Below are positions 9,390-17,263 of a stretch of 46,512 nt of DNA, in pieces. The DNA lies in assembly GCA_023248155.1 (NCBI GenBank), contig JAHFFE010000006.1, forward strand, positions 1 through 46,512, in the 5' to 3' direction. Within the stretch, counting starts at the first letter, position 1. Each line of letters starts with the position of its first letter. The stretch is from Candidatus Omnitrophota bacterium (GTDB lineage Bacteria > Omnitrophota > Gorgyraeia > 1-14-0-20-64-10). Under the pieces are notes generated by a model that worked only from the letters and a program-made list of their open reading frames with translations, ran no database searches and was not told the DNA's origin. The position numbers were made by a program, and so were the translations under genes.

Positions 9390-9539
9390 CGTGATCTCTC
9401 CTCAATTTTGTACCAGTACTTTACTCGACCCCCATAACGTCGATGTGAATTCCGGATGACGAATTCGTAATTTCAAATTCATCTGTTCTTCATGATCAAA
9501 AGTCATACTCATCATGTTGAGATCTGAGGAGGGAAAAAG

Positions 9540-10172
9540 ATGCCATTCACATTAGCAGCACTTCCGTATGCACAGGACGCGTTGGAGCCGGTGATTTCTG
9601 CGAAGACGCTGAGTTACCATTACGGCAAACATCATAAAGGGTATGTCGACAAGCTTAACGAGCGGGTGGCTGAAACGCGTTATGCCGCCATGAAGCTGGA
9701 AGAAATAGTGGTGAAAACAGCCGGCAGTGCCGATAAGTCGGACATTTTCAATAACGCGGCGCAGGTCTGGAACCACGATTTCTACTGGAACAGTCTTTCG
9801 CCCAAGGGCGGAGGAGAACCTCCGGGAGATTTAGGCCGGAAAATTGAGAAACAATTCGGCAGTTATGAAGAGTTTCTCGATGAATTTGCCAAGGCCGGCA
9901 TCGGCTGTTTCGGCAGCGGGTGGGCCTGGCTGGTGGAAAGCCGCGGCGTGCTCAAAATTACCAAGACAGCCAATGCCGAAAATCCTTTGTCTGAAAAACA
10001 GGGAAAGACGCTGCTCGCGCTGGATGTCTGGGAGCATGCCTATTATCTGGATTATCAAAACAAGCGCGACGATTATTTAAAAACAGTTTTGAACAAGCTG
10101 TTGAACTGGGATTTTGCCCGGATGAATCTGTCTGAAACAACCAAAAGGAGATCAGTCCATGTGGAAATTTAA
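9540..10172 (+). CDS. sodB: Fe/Mn superoxide dismutase
   Basis: YHYGKHHKGYVDKLN, NNAAQVWNHDFYWNSL, GSGWAWLV, DVWEHAYYLDYQN. Confidence 0.93.
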   Translation: MPFTLAALPYAQDALEPVISAKTLSYHYGKHHKGYVDKLNERVAETRYAAMKLEEIVVKTAGSADKSDIFNNAAQVWNHDFYWNSLSPKGGGEPPGDLGRKIEKQFGSYEEFLDEFAKAGIGCFGSGWAWLVESRGVLKITKTANAENPLSEKQGKTLLALDVWEHAYYLDYQNKRDDYLKTVLNKLLNWDFARMNLSETTKRRSVHVEI

Positions 10173-10839
10173 ATCGATTGTGATGGGGGTTTTGAGTGTT
10201 TTTCTGCTGGGTGGTTTGGCGCAGGCGCAGGAAATGAATACGCGGCATGTGTCAGGGGAAGTTGCCTGGGTAGACGTCAATCTCGGCAAGCTGCAGTTGA
10301 GAGAGGAGAGCCTGGCGGGATATGACGCAACTCCCGATTACCGCATCAATCAACAGGCCACTAATGTGACCGATCCTTCGGATACGAAATTTTTCGTGCT
10401 GGAGGATTTGCGGCCCGGTCAGAAGGTCGGGATCGACTTTGAGTACCAGCAGGCCGATACTCAAACGGAGAAACTGGCCCGAAAGGTCGTAATCGAGTAC
10501 AATCCGCCGCCGCTGGAGCTCGCGGTGGGCACGGTGGAGTTGATTGATGTCAACGCGGGCACGCTGGTTCTAAACGATGAACCGCCGATCGTCGGAGCCG
10601 ACAATCATTCCTATTATTTCTTCGATTATAGGGAGATTGTCGTTATGAGAAGCCCCAATCCGGAACCGATCCGGCTCGAATTACGGCGCGGCGATCCGAT
10701 CAAAGTGGAATTTATCCGCAGAGACGGGAAGAAGTGGCTGCGCAGTATCACGGTTTATCCGGGCATTGCGGAGCTGACGAAGAAAACGACCACGGTAACA
10801 ACCACGACAAGTACGACCACGACAGGTATGACTTCTTAA
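10159..10839 (+). CDS. hypothetical secreted protein with Thr-rich C terminus
   Basis: Signal peptide VLSVFLLGGLAQA; C-terminal TKKTTTVTTTTSTTTTGMTS. Confidence 0.6.
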   Translation: MWKFKSIVMGVLSVFLLGGLAQAQEMNTRHVSGEVAWVDVNLGKLQLREESLAGYDATPDYRINQQATNVTDPSDTKFFVLEDLRPGQKVGIDFEYQQADTQTEKLARKVVIEYNPPPLELAVGTVELIDVNAGTLVLNDEPPIVGADNHSYYFFDYREIVVMRSPNPEPIRLELRRGDPIKVEFIRRDGKKWLRSITVYPGIAELTKKTTTVTTTTSTTTTGMTS

Positions 10840-10855
10840 AAAGGAGGGAATATCG

Positions 10856-11122
10856 ATGGAACCTACGGGAGAATTGCGCAGTTGGATATGGTTTTTGTTT
10901 ATCGGTGGGATCGTCGGATGGTTGGCCGGAGTCCTTGTGAAAGGCCGCGGTTTTGGGGTTCTGGGCGATATCGCTGTGGGGGTGGTGGGAGCCTTATTCG
11001 GGGCATGGCTCTCGCGGGCGACCGGACTGTATGCGTACGGTTCGTTTGCCGGTTTCATCACAGCGCTGATTGGCGCAGTGATTTTGGTTGCGATTACTCG
11101 CGTATTTCGGATAACGCCTTAA
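10856..11122 (+). CDS. GlsB/YeaQ/YmgE-family (transglycosylase-associated) stress membrane protein
   Basis: IGGIVGWLAGVLVKGRGFGVLGDIAVGVVGALFGAWL...GSFAGFITALIGAVILVAITR. Confidence 0.88.
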   Translation: MEPTGELRSWIWFLFIGGIVGWLAGVLVKGRGFGVLGDIAVGVVGALFGAWLSRATGLYAYGSFAGFITALIGAVILVAITRVFRITP

Positions 11123-11149
11123 GTGTGTTGCCTTAAAACAACAAGGAGA

Positions 11150-11512
11150 ATGGTCATGAATCCAACTACGGGTACTGCCGGCAATGTGCGGTTAATTACG
11201 AAGGAGGAGCTCAATCGCAAGCTGCAGGCCGGCGAGGCTGTACAGGTTGTGAATGTGCTCGATCCACAATATTACAACCTCGGGTTCATCAAGGGATCCA
11301 AAAGAATACCCTTGGAAGAACTCGATGCCCGGCTGGGCGAGTTGGATCGCGCTAAAGAGGTTGTCACTTACTGCGCGGGTCGCGACTGCTCTGCCTCGAA
11401 GAAGGCGGCAGAGAAACTTGCGCATCGGGGATTCAACGTGTCGGCCTATGAAGGCGGCATCAAAGAATGGAAAGAGTCCAGTCTGCCCGTAGAGCAAAAC
11501 GCGGCGGCATAG
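11150..11512 (+). CDS. rhodanese-like domain protein
   Basis: NVLDPQYYNLGFIKGSKRIPLEELDARLGELDRAKEVVTYCAGRDCSASKKAAEKL; ATG at 11150 or 11156 after aaggag. Confidence 0.88.
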   Translation: MVMNPTTGTAGNVRLITKEELNRKLQAGEAVQVVNVLDPQYYNLGFIKGSKRIPLEELDARLGELDRAKEVVTYCAGRDCSASKKAAEKLAHRGFNVSAYEGGIKEWKESSLPVEQNAAA

Positions 11513-11520
11513 AAAAGAGA

Positions 11521-11558
11521 CCGGGCCGGTGCCGATTTTTCTTGCGGCGCTGGCCTGG
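11521..11558 (+). terminator. intergenic hairpin (terminator or attenuator-like)
   Basis: ccgggccggtgccg / cggcgctggcctgg pair over ~14 bp including G-U pairs with a 10-nt loop; followed by pyrimidine-rich ttcttt, not a clean U-tract. Confidence 0.4.
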
Positions 11559-11599
11559 ACTTCTTTCCAATGGATGAACTATGGGAGGACATAAGTCTG

Positions 11600-11893
11600 A
11601 TGACATTGACGCTGATGGCAATAGGGATGGTCATCATGGCGGGGACGCTCATGCTTATCGCCGGCCTGATGATCTGGATGGCTATTCGGGTGGCTAAGGT
11701 GTCCGCAGAGATTGAAGAACTAGTAACGTATACTCGCACGACCGTTGTCCGAATTGACGGCATTGCCCGGACTGTCGAGGCGGGAACTCAACTGGTTCGG
11801 CAGACGCTGACACCTTCATTGGTGCGGTTTGGCGCGCTTGTCACCGGAGTGAAAAAAGGATTTGAGATTTTTCTTAATGGAACCTCATCATAA
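11600..11893 (+). CDS. small membrane protein (DUF948-like)
   Basis: MTLTLMAIGMVIMAGTLMLIAGLMIWMAIRVAKVSAEIEELVTYTRTTV; gggagg SD upstream. Confidence 0.55.
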   Translation: MTLTLMAIGMVIMAGTLMLIAGLMIWMAIRVAKVSAEIEELVTYTRTTVVRIDGIARTVEAGTQLVRQTLTPSLVRFGALVTGVKKGFEIFLNGTSS

Positions 11894-11899
11894 GGAGAA

Positions 11900-12145
11900 A
11901 TGAAAATGGCTGACTCTCAAAAATTATTGATGGCGTTTGCGTGCGGCGCAGTGGCGGGCGGCGCGGTGGCGTTTTTGATGGCGCCGGAAAAAGGCGAAGT
12001 GACTCGTAAGCGGTTGAAGGAAGGCGCTCAGGGACTGTTGAAGCGCGGGCAGTCGCTGGCCGGGCATATTCGCGGCGCGGCAGAAGAGGCGATCACAACA
12101 GCTTCGGATAATGTGGCTGACGGAGCTAAAGCACATCGGCGATAA
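11900..12145 (+). CDS. YtxH-domain-like protein
   Basis: LLMAFACGAVAGGAVAFLMAPEKGEVTRKRLKEGAQGL, the APxxGxxtR pattern of the YtxH family. Confidence 0.75.
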   Translation: MKMADSQKLLMAFACGAVAGGAVAFLMAPEKGEVTRKRLKEGAQGLLKRGQSLAGHIRGAAEEAITTASDNVADGAKAHRR

Positions 12146-12170
12146 CCATTGCTTCTAAAACACAATGTAA

Positions 12171-12199
12171 GGGGTACGACCATTGTCGTACCCCTTTTT
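12171..12199 (+). terminator. rho-independent terminator
   Basis: Perfect 10-bp stem ggggtacgac-catt-gtcgtacccc followed by ttttt. Confidence 0.93.
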
Positions 12200-12277
12200 G
12201 CCGGGGATTTACCCGATAGAAGATTATGGGATACGATATATAAAGCGGTGGAGACCGTGAACTGAAAGGGGGCTGGA

Positions 12278-12691
12278 ATGGGAATAAATAAAATGCGGCT
12301 GAGAATAGTTGGGATGTTCTTGTTGGCCATTTTCCTGTTTGCGTTTCCTGTTTCTGTAGGCGCGGCCGGCAAAGCCGGTTCCCGGGAAGCAGTGCGCAAG
12401 ACCCTGCTTCCACAGACGGCCGAAGAGCATCGCGCCATGGCGAAGAGTTATCGGGCGAAGGCGATTACTTATAAGCAAGAGGCGGAAGATCATCGGCAGA
12501 TGTGCGAAGAATATAAATTCGAGGTGGCCATTCCCAGCAATACCAATACCACAGGCGGGACGGGCCCTTCGCTGATGGAAATGCAGAAAAAATGCGAGCG
12601 CTATTCAGAAGACAGCACGGACCTTGTCGATAATGCACTGGAACTCGCGGCATACCATGAGGCGCAGGCAGACGCGCTGAGCGGCCAATAA
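12278..12691 (+). CDS. hypothetical secreted protein
   Basis: Signal peptide MFLLAIFLFAFPVSVGAAG; helical; SD-like purine run upstream. Confidence 0.55.
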   Translation: MGINKMRLRIVGMFLLAIFLFAFPVSVGAAGKAGSREAVRKTLLPQTAEEHRAMAKSYRAKAITYKQEAEDHRQMCEEYKFEVAIPSNTNTTGGTGPSLMEMQKKCERYSEDSTDLVDNALELAAYHEAQADALSGQ

Positions 12692-12703
12692 ACAGGAGCG
12701 GTC

Positions 12704-13096
12704 ATGAAAAAAATTGTGAAAATGTTTCAGATTTTTGTTTGTTCTGTTTTGATTGTTCAGTTGACCGGCTGCGGAACCTTGATCCATCCCGAGCGCAGAG
12801 GACAACGAAGCGGAAAAATTGATGCCGGCATTGCGATTTTGGACGGAATCGGCCTGTTGTTTTTCATCATTCCGGGGCTGATTGCGTTTGCCATCGATTT
12901 TTCTACCGGAGCGATTTATCTGCCGGGGACCCAGATAGCCAAGTTTGATCCGAAGACCGCAACTGCTCAGGATATTGAAGGGATTATCCTGAAGGAAACC
13001 GGATATGCGGTGAAGCTCAACGATGATAAAACGCAGGTTACGCGGTTGGCGTCTGTTCAGGAGGCAAGGATCCGCCTCGCGTCGAATAAAAAATAG
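12704..13096 (+). CDS. hypothetical lipoprotein
   Basis: Lipobox VLIVQLTGCGTLIHPERRG; hydrophobic segment LFFIIPGLIAFAIDFSTGAIYLPG. Confidence 0.65.
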   Translation: MKKIVKMFQIFVCSVLIVQLTGCGTLIHPERRGQRSGKIDAGIAILDGIGLLFFIIPGLIAFAIDFSTGAIYLPGTQIAKFDPKTATAQDIEGIILKETGYAVKLNDDKTQVTRLASVQEARIRLASNKK

Positions 13097-13102
13097 CAGC
13101 GG

Positions 13103-13111
13103 TGTTATAAT
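13103..13111 (+). promoter_or_regulatory. extended -10 promoter TGT-TATAAT
   Basis: Consensus TATAAT at 13106-13111; GTG start at 13118, where the TSS would be expected. Confidence 0.5.
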
Positions 13112-13117
13112 AGGCCG

Positions 13118-14623
13118 GTGGAGAACGACGCGAAGGCATTAGTTGAACTGATGGAAGCAATCGCGGCCGACCGCGGTTTACTGGCGGAACTGCCCGAAGA
13201 TCTGAAAATCCGTTTATTGACGGCGGCGGGGAAGGCCGCACTTCCTGTTTTGGAGGACCGCAAATTATTATGGAGAGCGTTGCGGCGCAAGCGGCAGCAA
13301 CAGCGCGGTAAAGAGCGGGCAGCCCACCAAAAACAGCTCGATAAGACCGGCATTCGCAAACAGCGCCTGCGGTTAACCTATCCGACGCCGCTGCTGGAAG
13401 CGGCAATTCCCTCGAGTTCTGACGAACACCGGATCGAAGCTCCCATTGAACTAAAAGAATCGCAGCCCTGCTACATCTGTAAAAAACATTATCAGCAGGT
13501 CCATTTTTTTTACGATATGCTTTGCCCGGAATGCGCCGAGTTTAACTGGCAGAAACGCCATCAGACGGCCGATTTGTCCGGGCGCGTTGCGCTGGTGACC
13601 GGCGCCCGCGTAAAGATCGGCTACCAGGCGGCGCTTCTGCTGCTGCGCGCCGGCGCGACGGTGATTTCCGTGACGCGGTTCCCTAAAGACGCGGTGGCGC
13701 GCTATGCCAAAGAACCCGATTTTGATCAGTGGGGGAACCGTTTACAAGTTTACGGCCTTGACCTGCGGCATACGCCCAGCGTTGAAATTTTCGCCGCGCA
13801 TTTAAAGACCGCGTACGACCGCCTCGATTTTATTCTGAATAATGCCTGCCAAACGGTGCGCCGTCCGCCCGATTTTTACCGCCATTTAATCGAGGGTGAA
13901 ACCGGTTTGCTGGAATTGTTGCCGTCGGCCGCCGGTAAATTATTGGAAAATCATGAAGTGCTCCGCTCGCATGGCCAGGTGCTGACGCGTGCATCGCGCA
14001 ATCGCACCGTATCCGAATTGCCTGATTCGGCACAGTTGTCGCAGGTTCCGTTGTTGGAAGGCGAAGGCCAGCGTGATCATCAATTATTTCCTGCGGGACA
14101 GCTTGATTCTGATTTGCAGCAGATTGATCTGCGCAAGGTAAACAGCTGGCGTTTGCCGCTGGCCGAAGTATCGGCCACGGAACTGCTCGAAGTGCATCTG
14201 GTGAACGCGGTGGCGCCGTTTGTTTTGAACGCGCGGTTGAAGCCGCTGATGATGCGGCATCCGGCGCGCGACAAGCATATTGTGAATGTCTCGGCGATGG
14301 AAGGACAGTTTTACCGCGCCTGTAAAACCGACAAACATCCGCACACGAACATGGCCAAGGCATCGCTGAATATGATGACGCGCACCTCGGCCGAGGACTA
14401 CATCAAAGACGGTATTCATATGAACAGCGTTGATACCGGCTGGATTACCGACGAAGATCCGATCGAATTGGCCGAGCGCAAGCGTGAGACGCACGGGTTT
14501 AATCCGCCGCTGGATTATGTTGATGCCGCAGCGCGGATTTGCGATCCGATCTTTGCGGGATTTATCACCGGCCAGCATGGATGGGGCCAGTTCCTGAAGG
14601 ATTACCGGCCGACGCAGTGGTAG
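13118..14623 (+). CDS. atypical short-chain dehydrogenase/reductase with N-terminal zinc-ribbon-like extension
   Basis: CYICKKHYQQVHFFYDMLCPEC, then GRVALVTGARVKIGYQAALLLLRAGATV, LDFILNNAC, NVSAMEGQFY...HPHTNMAKASLNMMT. Confidence 0.75.
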   Translation: MENDAKALVELMEAIAADRGLLAELPEDLKIRLLTAAGKAALPVLEDRKLLWRALRRKRQQQRGKERAAHQKQLDKTGIRKQRLRLTYPTPLLEAAIPSSSDEHRIEAPIELKESQPCYICKKHYQQVHFFYDMLCPECAEFNWQKRHQTADLSGRVALVTGARVKIGYQAALLLLRAGATVISVTRFPKDAVARYAKEPDFDQWGNRLQVYGLDLRHTPSVEIFAAHLKTAYDRLDFILNNACQTVRRPPDFYRHLIEGETGLLELLPSAAGKLLENHEVLRSHGQVLTRASRNRTVSELPDSAQLSQVPLLEGEGQRDHQLFPAGQLDSDLQQIDLRKVNSWRLPLAEVSATELLEVHLVNAVAPFVLNARLKPLMMRHPARDKHIVNVSAMEGQFYRACKTDKHPHTNMAKASLNMMTRTSAEDYIKDGIHMNSVDTGWITDEDPIELAERKRETHGFNPPLDYVDAAARICDPIFAGFITGQHGWGQFLKDYRPTQW

Positions 14624-15564
14624 AGCTAAAGAGCGGCCTGGAAGCGGCAGTTCAGAAGCGGGAACCGCTGAAACAGTACGCCAATGCATTGCGATTGGTG
14701 AATGGCGCGGGCGATGGTCTCAGCGGATTGATCCTCGAGCAGTATGACCGCCATTGTGTCGCGCAGATTTTCAGTTCCCGCTGGCTCTCCGACAAAAAAG
14801 TTCTCATCGATTTTGTAAAAACCCAATTAGGCGCCCGTTATTTTGTTGTCAAAGACCGCACGCAGTCTCCCGCCTCAAACCCCGACGCATTTAAAACCAG
14901 CGTATGGATTGAGTCGGACTCATCGCAAACGGTGGTTAAAGAACATGGCCTGAAATTTGGTGTCGATTTAAACGACACGCTCAACACCGGATTGTTTCTC
15001 GATATGCGGCTGAACCGGAAAATTGTCGGTGCGCTGGCGCGTAAACGGAAAGTATTGAACTGTTTCGCTTATACCTGCTCTTTTGGCGTGGCCTGCCGGG
15101 CCGGAGGGGCGGCCAGCGTGGTGAATGTTGATGTCAGCGCCAAAAGCCTGGCACGCGGTAAACTAAACTATGAACTGAATAAGATTACTCCCGAAAAAAA
15201 CGAATTGATCCGCGCCGACGCTGTTGAATATCTGAAACGGGCCAATGAAAAAGAGAACAAGTTCGATCTGATTATTCTCGATCCGCCCTCGTTCGCGCGG
15301 TTTAACGGGAAGACTTTCCGTATCCAGAAAGATTTTGAACCGTTGATGGCGATGGCCGTTAAAGCGCTCAACCCGGGCGGGTTTCTGTTCGCGGCGACCA
15401 ATTTTAACGGGTTATCGCACCAGCAGTTGGAAAATAGTGTTCGTAAAGCGTCAGCGGGGCGTGCAATTAAAGAAGTTCAGCGGCTGGAGCAGGACAAAGA
15501 CTTCGTCGGCAGCGGATGGAGTCCCGAAAGCACTCTGGCCGCGTTACTGGTGAAATTGGAATGA
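14617..15564 (+). CDS. class I SAM-dependent methyltransferase, RlmI/RlmK-like (23S rRNA m5C MTase family)
   Basis: LRLVNGAGDGLSGLILEQYDRH, GVDLNDTLNTGLFLDMRLNR, VLNCFAYTCSFGVAC, FDLIILDPPSFAR; probable GTG start at 14617 overlapping the SDR. Confidence 0.85.
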   Translation: MVELKSGLEAAVQKREPLKQYANALRLVNGAGDGLSGLILEQYDRHCVAQIFSSRWLSDKKVLIDFVKTQLGARYFVVKDRTQSPASNPDAFKTSVWIESDSSQTVVKEHGLKFGVDLNDTLNTGLFLDMRLNRKIVGALARKRKVLNCFAYTCSFGVACRAGGAASVVNVDVSAKSLARGKLNYELNKITPEKNELIRADAVEYLKRANEKENKFDLIILDPPSFARFNGKTFRIQKDFEPLMAMAVKALNPGGFLFAATNFNGLSHQQLENSVRKASAGRAIKEVQRLEQDKDFVGSGWSPESTLAALLVKLE

Positions 15565-15920
15565 TTCGCACATCTGCGCGCTGGATCATTGCCGTGTTGT
15601 TTTTGTTTACAGGTTTTTCTCATTTCCTGAAACCCGATTTATTTCTCAAGATTGTTCCGCCGATGCTGTCGTTTCCGTTGGCGCTGGTTTACATCAGTGG
15701 ATTTCTTGAGTTGACCGGAGCAATGGGGTTGTTGATTCCCCGATTTCGGAAAATAGCAGCGTACGGACTGGTAGCACTGCTGGTCGCTGTTTTACCGGCG
15801 AATATCTATATGGCGATGGCGCATATTCCGTTTGGGAACTTTATGGATCAGCCGCTGTATCACTGGATCCGGATTCCGTTTCAGGGGGTATTGATTGCCT
15901 GGGTTCTCTGGGTTTCCTGA
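15561..15920 (+). CDS. DoxX-like membrane protein
   Basis: RWIIAVLFLFTGFSHFLKPDLFLKIVPP...YISGFLELTGAMGLLIPRFRKIAAYGL; ATG overlaps upstream stop. Confidence 0.8.
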   Translation: MIRTSARWIIAVLFLFTGFSHFLKPDLFLKIVPPMLSFPLALVYISGFLELTGAMGLLIPRFRKIAAYGLVALLVAVLPANIYMAMAHIPFGNFMDQPLYHWIRIPFQGVLIAWVLWVS

Positions 15921-15948
15921 ATTGGTTTGGAATCCGTTCTCGTTGGGG

Positions 15949-15954
15949 TATGAT
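15949..15954 (+). promoter_or_regulatory. -10 element TATGAT, near-leaderless spacing to livK-like gene
   Basis: ATG begins 7 nt after the hexamer; no SD. Confidence 0.35.
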
Positions 15955-15960
15955 AGAACC

Positions 15961-17085
15961 ATGAAAAAATTATTTTTATTCTTGTTTGTGGTTGCGTCCA
16001 TGGCCGGTTGTGGAAAATCGGAGCCGGTGATTAAGGTAGGGTTCGTTGCTCCGTTAACCGGTGATCAGGCCGCGCATGGCTTGGATATGAAGCAGGGCGC
16101 CGAGCTGGCGCTGGAAGATGCGCTCAAAGTGGGGCCGATTGTTCCGGGCTATACGATTGAGTTGCTTGCGCTTGACGACGCGCGCAATCCGGCGCAGGCG
16201 GTTTCGGCGGCCAAGCGGCTCGCTGCCGACCCCGATGTGTTAGCGGTGATCGGGCATTTGAATTCCAGTTGTACCAAGCCGGCTTCGGCGATCTACCACG
16301 AAGCACGCATGCTGCACGTGAGTCCTGTTTCTTCCAATCCCGATATTTCCCGCCAGGGTTTTGACACCTTCTACCGTATTTGTCCCACCGATGATTTGCA
16401 GGGTCCTGCGGCGGCCGGTTTCGCGATGAAGAAGCTGGGCGCCAAAAAGATTTTTGTACTTGATGATTTAACCACCTACGGCCGCGGTCTGTCGAACGAG
16501 TTTGAACAGTCGGCCAAAAAAATGGGCGCTGAGATTCTCGGGCATGAAGGGATTACGCAGGGCGAAAAAGATTTCTCGCCGGTGCTTACGAAAATCAAGG
16601 GGCTTCAGCCGGACCTGATTTTCTTTGCCGGCATGTATCCGGAAGGCGCGTTGTTGATTCAGCAGCGCGCGAAACTGGGGATCACCGCGAAATTTCTGGG
16701 CGGCGACGGGCTGTACGAGCAGTCGTTGATCCAGCTGGCGACGCCGCAGGCGGCCGAGGGTGTTTATCTGACGGCGCTGGGTGGCGATGTGCGCCTGCTG
16801 CCGTCGGCCCAGGCATTTATTCAAGCGTACGAGAAAAAATATGGGCACCTGGGCGCCTACTCCTCGTATATGTACGAGGCGACCCGCCTGGTGTTGGAGA
16901 TGATTCGGACGGCCGGCGTAAAAGACCGCGCCGCGGTGCTGGAAGCGATGAAAAAGCTTAAAGAATATCCAGGTATTCTGGGTACGCATACCTTTGATGA
17001 AAAAGGGGATACCCGCCTGAGAACTATTGGAATTTATACCGTATCGGAAGGTAAGTTTAAATTCGTCGAAGCTGTCAATCCGTAA
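15961..17085 (+). CDS. livK: branched-chain amino acid ABC transporter substrate-binding protein
   Basis: Lipobox VVASMAGCGKS; IKVGFVAPLTGDQAAHGLDMKQGAELALEDA; PDLIFFAGMYPEGALLIQQ. Confidence 0.9.
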   Translation: MKKLFLFLFVVASMAGCGKSEPVIKVGFVAPLTGDQAAHGLDMKQGAELALEDALKVGPIVPGYTIELLALDDARNPAQAVSAAKRLAADPDVLAVIGHLNSSCTKPASAIYHEARMLHVSPVSSNPDISRQGFDTFYRICPTDDLQGPAAAGFAMKKLGAKKIFVLDDLTTYGRGLSNEFEQSAKKMGAEILGHEGITQGEKDFSPVLTKIKGLQPDLIFFAGMYPEGALLIQQRAKLGITAKFLGGDGLYEQSLIQLATPQAAEGVYLTALGGDVRLLPSAQAFIQAYEKKYGHLGAYSSYMYEATRLVLEMIRTAGVKDRAAVLEAMKKLKEYPGILGTHTFDEKGDTRLRTIGIYTVSEGKFKFVEAVNP

Positions 17086-17263
17086 AGCTGCAACAAACTT
17101 TAATTTCAGTTAATAAATAATAAATATTTAGCTAAGGCCTTTTTATTGTGTATACTTCCATTGTAATTAGATTATCTATATTAAATGTATAGATTGATGT
17201 CGTGATTAGTAAGTGCAAAAGTTGATAGGTCCTCATAGTTATTATTAACGTGGGGGCACTGAG

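Noticed and set aside
9390-9539. Divergent intergenic region with gaattc repeats (gaattccggatgacgaattc)
   Set aside because: Short and consistent with an ordinary bidirectional promoter region; not enough symmetry to claim a specific operator.
10783-10836. ACC/ACG-rich repetitive stretch
   Set aside because: In-frame Thr-rich tail of the 10159-10839 CDS; no independent element needed.
13830-14689. Overlapping minus-strand ORFs (177 and 201 aa) over the SDR
   Set aside because: Antisense shadow ORFs of the SDR coding strand; no motifs.
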